Assembly: GCA_015680685.1 (NCBI GenBank)
Contig: MNCI01000986.1
Span: 598,795-662,794 of the forward strand
Length of the DNA: 64,000 bases
Direction of reading: 5' to 3'
From: Gnetum montanum
Lineage: Eukaryota; Streptophyta; Gnetopsida; Gnetales; Gnetaceae
The notes beneath the pieces were generated by a model. The model was not told the DNA's origin. It did no database searches and was given only the letters and a program-made list of their open reading frames with translations. This document shows, in pieces, positions 1 to 10,692 of the stretch. The stretch's first letter is position 1. Every line of letters starts with the position of its first letter. Both the position numbers and the translations under genes were made by a program.

Positions 1-500
1 ATTTGCTTGTAGTATTGCTCGTTGTATTGAAGTGATCTTCAACTACAAAGAGTGTAAATTAGTTACATTCTTTCCTTGTGATTTTTTTCTCTTTTGTTGC
101 CCTGTGGGGTTGATGCACTTCTTTCGTGAAGGCATCATCCTTAAGCTTGTTGGAATCCTATGGGATTGAGTGTTGGTGTAGCGCCACAACACTCCAAAGT
201 GGAGCTCAAGTTGTAAAGGTTGTGGGATCCTAGAAACCACATTCTAAGCTTATTAGAAGCTTGTGAGGTTGAGTGGATTCATGGCATCAAATCACTTTAG
301 AGTAGAGCTTAGAGTTTGTACATGGTGTGGTATCCTTCAAACCACATTTTGAGAGTAACAAATTTTGGAGGTGTGTTATCGAACTACCCTTTGAGTGTGG
401 ACTACCCAAGTTGGGAAACCAGATTAAATTTGGTGTGTGCTTTGGCTGATTAATTTTTAATTAGGGGAACTTATCCATCCCCCCCTTCTAAGTTCAACAA
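1..500 (+). repeat. 3' part of a copia-type LTR (family of elements A and B), cut by the window edge
   Basis: This stretch is the reverse complement of the left ends of the LTRs at 25895 and 30333. It shares the blocks around 'caacactccaaagtgg', 'aaaccacatt', 'gtgtggactacccaagttggg' and the terminal C-rich run followed by 'cttctaagttcaa'. It is therefore an LTR in plus orientation whose 3' end lies near 496-505; the exact terminal CA is unclear because the end has diverged. No primer-binding site follows directly, so it is a 3' LTR or a solo LTR. The upstream partner, if any, is outside the window. No coding potential is supported. Confidence 0.75.
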
Positions 501-839
501 TCCTTAGGTATGACTAAGAAGATATTATTACTTTCATGTGTTAGTGTTGCACATGTCCTATAAGCAATTGTAACATAGTTTGCATGTAAGTTAAATTTTC
601 ACTTTGTGTTTGTCTTATAAGTGATTGTGAAATGAAGGTGTATTTTATTTCTTTTTCTTGTGTAAATGTTATACCTATCCCACAAAGAATTAAAATGAAT
701 TTAATTATTATTTTATTAGTTGTATTTACAAATTATATAAAAATTATAAAAATGTCATTTCCCTATAGTGGTATCAAAGGTGCCTTCACTTGTATCATAC
801 ATATTATAATATTTTCATTTTTTAAACATAATGATATAC
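501..839. other. No gene; AT-rich spacer with a primer-site-like motif
   Basis: AT-rich DNA without a supported reading frame. The motif TGGTATCAAAGG at 769-780 resembles the initiator-Met-tRNA primer site of the copia-type elements here. No LTR end could be placed in front of it, so I do not call an element. Confidence 0.4.
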
Positions 840-1347
840 ATAAGTAAACTTTGCAATTCATGTTCCCATCATCTTCGGTGTTTACAACATGTTTGCTATG
901 TATGCCATTGATTAGAATCTTATGGTCTCTATGAGGAAAATCCCTAACAATTGGAGTTTTGAAGACTATTTTCTCTTTCTCCGCAAGAGCTTGAATGTCA
1001 TCTTTAAGCATGTTGTAGTTATCAATGTCATGACCTGCTTCTTCATGATAAGAATAAAACTTGTTAGGATTGTATCATCTTGGGACTTGAGGATATTCTT
1101 TCACACATTGAAAAGGATATGTGACCAGATTCTACAACCATCTGAATCTAGGTCATCTCTACTCTAACACCTATTTTGGGGTTATATGCCCCTCTTTCAA
1201 AAGCATCTTATATAATTACATGTAGATCACAGGAAACATATAGTACTTAGACTTATCATTGGATTTCCTTCTTTACTGGTCTTGATTTAATAAAGCTAGT
1301 GCAATAGTATTGGCCTTTTGGTTTATTGCTACATACCTTTTAAAGAT
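840..1347 (-). pseudogene. Tat-lineage (Ty3/gypsy) gag relic, C-terminal half with decayed zinc knuckle
   Basis: Read leftwards on the minus strand this encodes the end of a Gag polyprotein, the RNA-binding structural protein of an LTR retrotransposon. The motif YSYHEEAGHDIDNY (about 1014-1058) is the Tat-type knuckle C-x2-H-x4-GH-x4-C with both Cys codons changed to Tyr, and is followed by LKDDIQALAEKEK. The same order is seen in element E1 (CHYHQMSSHNTDNC, then LQDDLKAMIERG). Several stops interrupt the frame. The relic continues at 10693-11310: removing E1 and one AGATG restores continuity. Its protease and polymerase would lie left of the window, or have been lost. Confidence 0.75.
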
Positions 1348-1352
1348 AGATG
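1348..1352. repeat. Target site duplication AGATG, left copy (E1)
   Basis: AGATG directly precedes the 5' LTR of element E1 and is repeated at 10688-10692 directly after the 3' LTR. A perfect 5-bp duplication of this kind marks integrase-mediated insertion and fixes both element ends. Confidence 0.9.
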
Positions 1353-1619
1353 CGAAACACCACAAAATTCTGAGCTTAGCACTTCTCCAACAAGAATCGA
1401 GCTAAGTCATGATGCTCCCTAGCATGACTGAAGCTTGAGGACCTCATAGGTAGCTTCAAATGAAGTCTAAATCAATAAGAAATAGTTCCCTGGGACCCAT
1501 AGAAGACTACAATGACATCTGGCATCAAACCTGGCAAATCTTGAGCTCAAAATACTTGGTTTTCACTAAGTATGCAGCCTGTACGCTGGCCTATACATGC
1601 CCAGCTTACAGCCCAGCGT

Positions 1620-2405
1620 ACAACAACTTTTGGGTCCCAAAATTGAGTCAAAACATGCCAAAAATGAGCGTCTGGACCCCCTAGGACCTTCCCCAAGGTC
1701 CCCAGCAGCTCTCAGGCACTTGAAAATCAAATTTTGGGCTCCAAATGATGGTCTTTCATTCCTGTACGCCCAGTGTATAGCAAATTTTGGGCCCTAAAAT
1801 TGAGTCAAAACATGCCAGAACTAAGCGTCTAGACCCCTCAAGACCTTCCCCAAGGTCCCCAGCAACTCTTAGGCACTTGAAAATCAAATTTTGGGCTTCA
1901 AATGATGGTCTTTCATTCCTGTACGCCCAGCATATACGCCCAGCGTACAACAACTTTTGGGCCCTAAAACTGAGTCAAAAAATGCCAGAACTAAGCGTCT
2001 AGACCCCCCAGGACCTTCTCCAAGGTCCCCAGTAGCTCTCAGGCACTTGAAAATCAAATTTTGGGCTCCAAATGATGGTCTTTCATTCTTGTACGCCCAG
2101 CATGTAGCTAGCGTATAGCAACTTTCGGGCCCCAAAACTGAGTCAAAACATGCCAGAACTGAGCGTCTAGACCCCCCAGTACCTTCCCCAAGGTCCCCAG
2201 CAGCTCTCAGGCACTTGAAAATCAAATTTTGGGCTCCAAATGAGGGTCTTTCATTCTTGTACACCCAGCGTATACGCCCAGCGTGCAGCCAGCGTACAGC
2301 AACTTTTGGGCCCCAGAACTGAGTCAAAACATGCCAGAACTGAGCGTCTGGACCCCCTAGGATCTTCCCCAAGGTCCCCAACAGCTCTTAGGCACCCAAA
2401 AATCA
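1620..2405 (+). repeat. Five tandem units of ~157-181 bp in the E1 5' LTR
   Basis: Units begin with 'caacttttgggccc' or close variants at about 1624, 1781, 1951, 2119 and 2300. Each runs through 'actgagtcaaaacatgccag', 'ccttccccaaggtcc' and 'aaatcaaattttgggc' to a junction rich in 'tacgcccagcgta'. Spacing is 157-181 bp. Reading frames that stay open across these units on either strand follow from unit lengths near a multiple of three and should not be annotated as genes. Confidence 0.9.
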
Positions 2406-2649
2406 AGTTTCAACCTCAAAATGATGCACTTCCATGACCTGTACGTTGAGCATATGTACTCTGCACGCCCAGCGTGTAGCCCAGCGTACACCACCAGAAA
2501 CAGCCCAAAATAGGCACCAAACAATGAGATTTTCACCTAAAATTAACTCTTGGAGGTGGGGCAACTGTTGGGCATCATCACAAGTACCCAAAAATCAAGT
2601 TTTGACCTTAAAATGAAGCATTTTCATGTGTGCACGCTGGGTACATTTT

Positions 2650-2745
2650 TGGTGTACGCTAGCATGCTATACGCTGGCATCTTGTACGCTGGCATCCTGT
2701 ACGCTGGCATCCATGTACGCTGGCATGTTGTATGCTGTACAGTTG
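2650..2745 (+). repeat. Short tandem GTACGCTGGCAT units in the E1 5' LTR
   Basis: Five near-copies of 'tgtacgctggcatc' (14-16 bp) lie in a row, ending at 'gctgtacag'. The 3' LTR carries four at about 9925-9998. The core GTACGC also occurs in inverted form (GCGTAC) many times in the same LTR. Confidence 0.85.
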
Positions 2746-3435
2746 TAATTTTCTATGCACTCAAACAATGCAGCCACATGTCATCCTACCTGAAATCCTC
2801 TCACCCATGGCCACTCATACCCTTCCAGATCCGAATCCAAGGCCCAAAAACCTTATAAAAATCCCAATTTTTCACGAGATCAGGGTTGGCAATTTTGGAG
2901 CAAAAACTAGAGAAAAACAAAGAACCAGAGACACTGAGAAACCAGAACAAAAACCCTGTACGCTGGATCTCGACCCTGCACACTAAGCATACAGCCTTTA
3001 CGCTATGCCTGCAGTTGAACCCAGTACACAGTCATCCCTGCATCCATCGGGGCTATTCGTCTACCTTGTGTCAAAGTCACAACTGCGTTAGACCGGTGCA
3101 TTGTAACTCTCATTTCCCAATAATATTGCTACATTTATTTGCTAAATCTATTACAGTTTTTCATTCATTGTTGCATGTTTATTGTTTATGCTCTTGTACG
3201 TTTACGCTCTGTTTTACATTCGTTACGCCGTTTACATATAACCCAGCATACAATATATCGGTGTACGCTCGGGGAAATCCTTACCTGATCCACGTGCGGA
3301 CCACTCAAGGTACTTTGCCTTCGTTAATTCCAGCTTGCCCTCAAGCGAAGGTAGGGTCTTCTGTGCATGTCCTGATATCTCTAGGTTTCTGTTTCATTCC
3401 AGCCGGAGACCGACGATTTCAGACAGTATAGAAAA

Positions 3436-3453
3436 TGGCGCTAGAAGGAGGGC
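3436..3453 (+). other. E1 primer-binding site
   Basis: TGGCGCTAGAAGGAGGGC begins five bases after the 5' LTR end. TGG pairs with the universal CCA end of tRNA, and the position and the TGGCGC start are typical of Tat/Athila elements. I have not assigned the tRNA species. Confidence 0.8.
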
Positions 3454-3507
3454 TTGACTTGTTTTTTGTTTAATCGAAACGTTGATCACATTACCTGTTC
3501 AAACACA

Positions 3508-3830
3508 GTGTTTACGCTACTACAGTGTCTACACTCCTACAGTGTCTACGCTCCTATAGTGGCTACGCTGCTACAGTGTTTATGCTGCTACAGTGTGTAC
3601 GTTGTTACAGTGTTTACGCTGCTACAGGGTTTACACTGCTATAGTGTCTACGCTGATACAGGGTTTACACTGCTACAGGGTTTACGCTACTACAGGGTTT
3701 ACGCTGCTATAGTGTTTATGCTGCTACAATGTCTACGCTGCTACAGTGTTTACATTGCTACAGTGTCTACGCTGCTATAGTGTTCATGCTGTTACAGTGT
3801 TCACGCTGCTACAGTGTTTACGTTGCTACA
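3508..3830 (+). repeat. 17-bp minisatellite, 19 exact-length copies, in the E1 leader
   Basis: Nineteen consecutive 17-bp units fit 3508-3830 without a single indel. The consensus is GTGTTTACGCTGCTACA, and variants are almost all transitions. It lies between the primer site and gag, in the untranslated leader. Because 3 x 17 = 51, frames recur every three units and a spurious open frame arises. The TACGCT core is shared with the LTR repeats, so the array may have grown from LTR-like sequence. Confidence 0.95.
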
Positions 3831-4200
3831 GTACCGCTATAGTGTTTTTTCAACAAAAACACACAAAACGGGCCCGTTTCAAAGCCGAATTCGCTGCGAT
3901 TCACACCTACTTCAAACCGGTCTAAGTACTAATGGCCACCAACATGGATCACCTTGTCCAAGGCATACAATACACACAACATAATGATTCCGAGATGACT
4001 TCCTCTTACCCAAGATCACTATCCGCGTACGACTACAGTTCATAATTTTATACTTAGCCAAATTTTCTCCCGTTTACGCTGTACACACTGGACACTTAGA
4101 AAAATTTTCAGTGTTCACACACTGGACACTCTACACACTTAGTCGAAAACACACTCAGCACTTGTTAGCTAGCTCATACGCTGCCCCGTCACACATCACC
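3831..4200 (+). other. E1 leader between minisatellite and gag; no gene
   Basis: Untranslated leader of element E1. It includes 'gctacagtaccgctatagtg', a trailing partial minisatellite unit, then unique sequence up to the gag ATG at 4201. Nothing else is recognised. Confidence 0.5.
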
Positions 4201-6400
4201 ATGGAATCATCCCAAAACTCTAGCGCACGCGCCTTCATAGTCCCCACACAAAAACAGTATAACTACATCTGTGTGAAGATTCAGGCCAACCTTCCTATTG
4301 ACCACACAGAACAGGAGGCAAAACGAAACTTCGAGCACATATACATGGGAGGTCATGAATTTGCCCCCTCCGTATATGACATCATCTCCCTTTCTGATCC
4401 TCATCATAGGCTCATCTCCTAGCTCCTTTTGGCAAGGGGCCAAAACACACGGTGATCCACTGAGGAGCCCCAAAACCAACACGATATAGATGACTTCGAG
4501 GCACAATCTGAACCTAAGGATTCATACCACACCCTCAATCCCCATGCCTACATGAACCCATCAGTCCATCCTCGCATGGGATAGACAACCACTCACCAAG
4601 TATCAATGAGCACACAAGCACCAGTATCCCAATAGAGATTACCCACCCCCATCTCCACCCAGTACATATCGCACGTGCAAACGCATGGGGCCACTTTTAC
4701 TACATCGGCCCTGCACATCCAGGGTGTCACTTCACAGTTTGTGGCTAGGCAAGGAACCATACCCCTTTTTCAATAACCCACTCACTTCAACATGCCACAC
4801 CCCACAACCACAACTCTAAACAATGCTCCACAGCAACAAATGACAACCCAACAACCTTCCCAACCAACTAATCTGCCTACCGCTCAAGAGAGGGGAGAAG
4901 CCAAACAAATGATGCAAGCATTAGCTGAAGAGGTAAAGCACCTCAAAATGGCAAACACTGAATAAGTTAAAGTACTAGACTTCTACCACAATGATCCAAT
5001 TAGCACTTCAGTGCCACCGTTAGCTTTGCCCAAGGGAATCACACTTCCACACCTGACCAAATACAATGGGAAGGGAGATCCAAATGCTGACTTAGTCACA
5101 TTTCGATCAGAAACTCTATTGCTTCAAGCTTGGTCCCACGCAATCTTGCGCATGTTTGCTATGTCCTTAACGAGCGTAACCTTAGACTGGTATAGAGCCT
5201 TGCCATGTAACTCCATATCCTCTCTTGAGGATTTGTTACATCAATTCGTTACCAGGTTTAAATACAACCTGAAGCCTGAAGCAACCCTAGACACTCTGAT
5301 ACAGGTGAAACAAGCACCACTTGAGCCTGTGCAAAAGTTCATCCAACGATGATGTGTAGCCCCTAATGAACTTCATGAGCCCATCCCTGAAAAGTATTTG
5401 CTTACGATTCTGAAGGGAGCCGTGAATGACTTCATTAAGTTAAAACTGTACTACCTAAGCGCTCAAACGTTGAGCCAAGCGTTCACATAGATCAAGAACA
5501 TTGAACAAGCTGCACAAACCAGCAATGACCCAGCCTATGTGGCTTACAAGAACCAGCATGTTGCCAAACAACAGACAACAATGGAAACTATAGCCACAAT
5601 CACAAAAACAACAAACACCAGTACCAACCCTCTTGCAACAACAAGGGCCACCCCAAGGTCCAACTTTCAGTGCAAGGATCGCTCTAAGTATATGCCGCTA
5701 CCCACGTGACCCTCTAAGCTACTAGAGCAACTCCTTAGAACTGGGCAAATCCAATACAAACAAGTAGTAGAAAATGCCCATCGAAGACACGATAGGTACT
5801 GTGAGCTACTGAGGAACCCCACCTTAGCAGCACAAAATGAGCCCTCGGTCCCACGACACTTCAAATTAGATCAATTTTGTCACTACCACCAGATGTCCAG
5901 TCACAATACCGACAACTGTCATGCATTACAGGATGATCTAAAAGCAATGATAGAACGGGGCCAACTAAACATCAACACCCTGAATCAACCGAGCATAGAC
6001 AATGCCCCCTATGTCATAAACTCCATTGGCATAGATAGTAAGCCTAAACCTGTGCGGCAACCTTTTGTGATCCATGTGCCTCCCAGCAAGGCAACAATCC
6101 CCTCTACCTCTATGAGCAAGAGACCTCCCATCATCACCAAGGTGTCACCTAGAGCATCGACGACACCTTTCGTGGTCAAGGTACCACCACAGTTGTCTGC
6201 TAAGATGTTAAACTAGCATGTTGCACCAACGACAACAACAAAGAAACCTTTCATTATCAAGGTGCCATAACAGGCTAGTCAAACAACAACAACACCTCCT
6301 AAACTCCCATTTGTCATAAAAGTGCCACCATGCAATGGCCCCTCACTTACCCTGAGCCCAACCGTAGGAAACATCTCGACCTCTCCTTCCTCAAGAGTCA
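4201..6400 (+). pseudogene. E1 gag (Tat-like), broken
   Basis: Gag would form the virus-like particle and bind element RNA. The frame opens at ATG 4201 (MESSQNSS) and stays in one register to about 6220, with stops at several places such as 4420 and 5350. The capsid core at 5011-5350 has LTKYNGKGDPN, then a VTLDWYRALP segment and FKYNLKPEATL, aligning with the relic at 10981-11235. The knuckle CHYHQMSSHNTDNC lies at about 5881-5925, followed by LQDDLKAMIERG. A Thr/Pro-rich spacer has five PFVIKVPP-like repeats at about 6058-6335. A frame shift between 6340 and 6618 leads into protease. Most stops look like C-to-T or G-to-A decay. Confidence 0.85.
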
Positions 6401-6617
6401 ACCTTACCAACAACACGGATAAGCCTACCAAATGGTAGCATAAGAGGACAAATGAACAACACCCATAGCTAAAACAAAGGACACACCTAGTATACAACAA
6501 CTGAACACTGGGGGCCCTGCCCCTAATCCCAAACAAACTAGGCCCAAGCCCTCAACCCATACAGAGGCAACCAACACAACGGCAGACAACACAGACTTTG
6601 TAGCTACACTAGCCCAA

Positions 6618-7361
6618 GTGAAACAAACGCTCAAACAAAAGAACACAACCATGAGCCTGTACGATTTGGTCATGACATCATCGGCTCATCACGAAGCCTT
6701 AGCACAAACGTTAGCATCCATTCCTGTTACAGAAGACATCCCTGCTAACATGGAATCCATCCATGCAATGATTTCACAACACACACCACAAGGATTGGGT
6801 TCAAACACCTTAGCCTTTCGTGATGATGCAGTTAAACGTAACCCTGAATGAGGGGAAGTCACAACAGCTCCATTATCAATTAGTGTGCGTGTCGGGCAAT
6901 GTATCATTCGCAAAGTGCATGTTGATGATAGTGCGGAAACAAACGTAGTTCTATACTCCGTCATCGACAAACTAGGCATGGCAGATGAGATCATGCCAAT
7001 AGAAACCACGTGTTTAAAATCTTTCAATGGATCATGTGTCACAGTTAAGGGCATAATCAACTTAGCCTTTGTGGTAGGAGAATAATTCCCCGCCAGCCCG
7101 GAATTCATTGTCATAGAAGAGATGCCCAGTTTCAACATGATTCTTGGTAGACCTTGGCTAGCACAACAACGAGCCGTTTCCTCACCGATACATCAAGAAA
7201 TATGCCTTCCATATGAAGGTGGACAAGTCATTATGCATGGCAACAACACTCCCTTTCAAGCTAACCACAACATAGACATGTCACATGTCTTAAGAGAGGA
7301 GCCTCTTGAAGCAACACCCACAACAACAAACACAACACCTAGAGCTAAAACGCCCGAATGA
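6618..7361 (+). pseudogene. E1 retropepsin-like protease, broken; last coding domain of the element
   Basis: This aspartic protease would process Gag. The active-site strand reads VHVDDSAETNVV at about 6916-6950: the catalytic Asp is followed by Ser-Ala instead of the usual Thr/Ser-Gly. The second half has FNMILGRPWLAQQ (about 7131-7170), the flap-distal ILGR signature of Tat proteases, and LPYEGGQVIMHG. Stops occur at 6849 and 7083. After the stop at 7359 about 25 further residue-like codons occur, then noncoding DNA. No FxDD, RNase H or integrase motif follows, unlike autonomous Tat elements. Confidence 0.8.
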
Positions 7362-8951
7362 GGGGTAAAAACTGAAAGCCTCCCAGAGCGAACTAGCACG
7401 CCTCCTAGACTATGTCTGACTAAGAAACAACCACATAATCAGGACTCCCCTGCAGCCAAAGACACGTCTGATCTCTGCCCACTCTTCACCTTTGTTCGTT
7501 GTGCATATGTCACCTTAGTTTGTATTGTATTAGCTTACACGTTCTCTCATGGTCCAAAAAGATCTTAAATTACCACTGTTACACATTATCTTCTGTTTAT
7601 TGGTGCATTTCAGTTCATGTTTTTTGCAGTTGCTATTTAATATTGTTTTCTCTAGTAGCTTTTGTTTACAGGATCATACAAACGCACATGCATGCATCCA
7701 CACAGAGCAGTCCTGGCATCATGACTTAAAAATGATACCATAGAATGTCCTGGTGTCATGACGGTAAACCGACATCACAAAGCTTTGTCCGACATGACAC
7801 TAAACTGTCACACTCATTCACGAGAGTCCACTAAGACTATAAACTAGCTTGCCTCTTCATAGTCCGCCACAACTATAAACTAGCATCGTACTGTCCACTA
7901 CGATGATAAACTGGCAACGTCCAACAGGTTATGACATAAAACTAACCCATGACAGTCCGCTAAGACTATAAACTGGCTAGATCATTTCTGGCACATTCAT
8001 CTACTGCTATAATTCATGACATTTCTTCATCAATGCCTGCTGCATCATTCATCACACCGACTCTGACAACACTATTGCTGCTCATGTTTTTTGCCTTAAG
8101 TTTCACATGGTGCCTCCATATGCATCAGTCACATTCATGCCTGAAGTATTCACTAACTCATTCACTTGTGGTTTTCTTGTCTTCTTGGAGTTGTGTTTGC
8201 AGGATAACACCCAGTGGTGCTCGTACACGAATACACTTCATCACGGTGACAAGGTGTCACATTGTTTCTGACACATGCAACCAGGTTAATCAATCTGTTC
8301 AAAAGTACATTCCCCATTCCCAATACATTCTCCATTTCCCCAACACTCTTATTCCCTTTCTTACCCGGTTACAGTTCCCAGATACACCCAGTACACACTT
8401 TGAGCACACTGTTACATGCTGTGACACTCTCAAGCAATTGCAACACACAATATGGCACATGAACATGAGTGCAAAATTGAAATAAAGCTCTTGCCAAAAA
8501 ACAAAGAGATAAGAAAAAAATGAAAAAAAAGGAATAAAAAAAATAAAAAAAGAACAAAAAAATGAAAAAGAACAAAAAAGAAAAAGAAAGAAAGAGCAAA
8601 GAGCAAAGAGCAAAGAGCAAAATGAGCCACAAGACCCTTGGCACTTCCCATAAGCCCCAGGCGGGAAGGCAGTTGTCTTGGAAACAAATACTCATGTCTC
8701 AAAAGCTCAAGTAACATCTCATTGCATAGCTTNATATCCCCTTTACCATGCACAATCCCTTGATCAGTTCCCAATCCCCACAATTTCCATTTCCCTATCT
8801 AGCTACAAACTTCATTTCCCCAATCCCATGTACTACTGAACATGGTGCGATGACATCTGGCCAAGTGTCGAAGAACAATGCTACTAAGTTGCTTGTGGTG
8901 TTTTGTACTTCTTTGTCGATGCTTCTCGGGTCGATTCCTCCAAGCGTCAAC
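7362..8951 (+). other. E1 3' noncoding region with no polymerase
   Basis: This 1.6-kb stretch takes the place where RT, RNase H and integrase would be. It holds imperfect repeats of ACTATAAACTNGC at about 7780-7980 (near 7836, 7872, 7905 and 7964), a pyrimidine-rich stretch, and an A/purine-rich tract. Tat elements are known for variable, repeat-rich 3' regions; the absence of pol is what I see directly. An N lies at 8733. Confidence 0.75.
8495..8624 (+). repeat. Purine-rich low-complexity tract with GAGCAAA repeats
   Basis: About 130 bases almost wholly A and G, ending in four 7-bp GAGCAAA units from 8594. Phe/Ser-rich frames on the opposite strand are an artefact of this composition. Confidence 0.85.
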
Positions 8952-8964
8952 AAAGAGGGGCCAA
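8952..8964 (+). other. E1 polypurine tract
   Basis: AAAGAGGGGCCAA directly precedes TGAAACACC, the start of the 3' LTR. Purine runs at this position prime plus-strand DNA synthesis. It fixes the LTR boundary and element orientation. Confidence 0.85.
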
Positions 8965-10687
8965 TGAAACACCACAAAATTCTAAGCTTAGCACTTCTCC
9001 AACAAGAATCGAGTTAAGTCATGATGCTCCCTATCATGACTAAAGCTTGAGGACCTCACAGGTAGCTTCAAACAGAGTCAAACTCAACAAGAAATAGTTC
9101 CCTGGGATCCACAGAAGACTACAATGAAATCTGGCATCAAACCTGGCAAATCTTGAGCTCAAAATACTTGGTTTTCACTAAGTATGCATCTTGTACGCTG
9201 GCCTATACATGCCTAGCGTACAGCCCAGCGTACAGCAACTTTTGGGCCCCAAAAATGAGTCAAAACATGCCAGAACTGAGTGTCTAGACCCCCTAGGACC
9301 TTTCCCAAGGTCCCTAGCAGCTCTCAAGCACTTAAAAATCAAATTTTGGGCTCCAAATGATGGTCTTTCATTCTTGTACGCCCAGCGTGCAACCAGCGTA
9401 CAGCAACTTTTGGGCCCTAAAACTGAGTCAAAACATGCCAGAACTGAGTGTCTAGACCCCTCAGGACCTTCCCCAAGGTCCCCAGTAGCTCTCAGACACT
9501 TGAAAATCAAATTTTGGGCTCTAAATAAGGGTCTTTCATTCCTGTACGCCCAGCGTGCAGCCAGCGTACAGCAACTTTCGAGCCCCAAAACTGAGTCAAA
9601 ACATGCCAGAACTGAGCATCTGGACCCCCCAAGACCTTCCCCAAGGTCCCCAGAAGCTCTCAAGCACCCAAAAATCAAGTTTTAACCTCAAAATGATGCA
9701 CTTCCATGACCTGTACGTTGAGCATACGAACTCTGCACGCCCAGCGTGTAGCCTGGCGTACACCACTAGAAATAGCTCAAACAGGCACCAAACAGCGAGA
9801 TTTTCACCTGAAATTAACTCTCAGAGGTGGGGCAACTGTTGGGCATCATCACAAGCACCCAAAAATCAAGTTTTGACCTTAAAATGAAGCAGTTTCATGT
9901 GTGTACGCTGGGTACATTTTTGGTGTACGCTGGCATCTTGTACGCTGGCATCCTGTACGCTGGCATCCATGTACGCTGGCATGTTGTACGCTGTACAGTT
10001 GTAATTTTCTATGCACTCAGACAATGCAGCCACATGTCATCCGACCTGAAATCCTCTCACCCACGGCCACTCATACCCTTCCAAATCTGAATCCAAAGCC
10101 CAAAAACCTGATAAAATCCCCAATTTTTCACGAGATCAGGGTTGGCAATTTTGGAGCAAAAACCAAAGAAAAAAAAAGAACCAGAGACACTAAGAAACCA
10201 GAACAAAAACCCTGTATGCTAGATCTCGACCCTGCACGCTGAGCATACAGCCTTTATGCTGTGCCTGCAGTTGAACCCAGTACACAGTCATCCTTGCATC
10301 CACCGGGGCTATTCATCCGCCTTGTGTCAGAGTCACAACTGTGTTAGACCGGTGCATTGTAACTCTCATTTCACAATAATATTGCTACATCTCTTTGCTA
10401 AAATCTATTACAGTTTTTCATTCATTGTTGCATGTTTACTGTTTACGCTCTTGTATGTTTACGCTCCGTTTTACATTCGTTACACCGTTTAGGTATAACC
10501 CAGCATACAATATATCGGTGTACGCTCGGGGAAATCCTTGCCTGATCCGCGTGCGGACCACTCAAGGTACTCTGCCTTCATTAATTTCAGCTTGCCCTCA
10601 AGCGAAGGTAGGGTCTTCTGTGCGTGTCCTGAGATCTCCAGGTTTCTGTTTCATTCCAGCCGGAGACCGATGATTTTGGATAGTACA
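8965..10687 (+). repeat. E1 3' LTR, 1723 bp, with three internal tandem units
   Basis: It begins TGAAACACC and ends AGTACA, giving canonical TG...CA ends. Units begin at about 9236, 9404 and 9572 with 168-bp spacing. It is followed by AGATG (10688-10692). Apart from copy number of the internal repeats it is colinear with 1353-3430. Confidence 0.92.
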
Positions 10688-10692
10688 AGATG
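10688..10692. repeat. Target site duplication AGATG, right copy (E1)
   Basis: Exact copy of 1348-1352, directly after the 3' LTR end. Confidence 0.9.

Larger units (their letters stand above)
1353..3430 (+). repeat. E1 5' LTR, 2078 bp, with five internal tandem units
   Basis: It matches 8965-10687 over its length. The first dinucleotide is CG where the 3' LTR has TG, and the end is AGTATA where the 3' LTR has AGTACA; both are single transitions. It is 355 bp longer than its partner because it carries five copies rather than three of a unit of about 170 bp, and one more copy of a short GTACGCTGGCATC-type unit. It should hold promoter and polyadenylation signals, but I cannot place them confidently. 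Divergence in the first 200 bp is roughly 8% by eye. Confidence 0.9.
1353..10687 (+). mobile_element. Element E1: complete Tat-like LTR retrotransposon carrying only gag and protease
   Basis: A 9.3-kb element bounded by AGATG duplications. In order: 5' LTR (1353-3430), primer site (3436-3453), 17-bp minisatellite (3508-3830), gag (4201 to about 6400), protease (about 6618-7361), long noncoding 3' region (7362-8951), polypurine tract (8952-8964), 3' LTR (8965-10687). The Gag zinc knuckle of the form CxxH...H...C and the protease ending in ILGRPWL place it in the Tat/Ogre branch of Ty3/gypsy. I find no RT, RNase H or integrase motif in any frame of the 1.6 kb after protease, so it looks non-autonomous. 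All coding parts have stops. It landed inside an older, related gag (minus strand, 840-1347 plus 10693-11310). Confidence 0.9.

Noticed and set aside
769-780. Primer-binding-site motif TGGTATCAAAGG
   Set aside because: No LTR end could be recognised directly upstream, and the surrounding DNA does not match the internal start of elements A or B. A 12-base match alone is weak.
1884-2381. A long minus-strand frame of 165 codons in the E1 5' LTR, and similar frames at 9178-9685 on both strands
   Set aside because: They lie in tandem units whose length is near a multiple of three, so frames repeat without stops. Their translations are repeats of one ~56-residue block with no family match, and the frames exist on both strands.
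3454-3780. A 108-codon plus-strand frame rich in Leu/Tyr/Val
   Set aside because: Produced by the 17-bp minisatellite (period 51 bp = 17 codons); it is leader sequence between primer site and gag.
8299-8783. Phe-rich minus-strand frames that look like membrane proteins
   Set aside because: They are the complement of an A/G-rich low-complexity tract in the 3' noncoding region of E1; several overlapping frames show the same composition.
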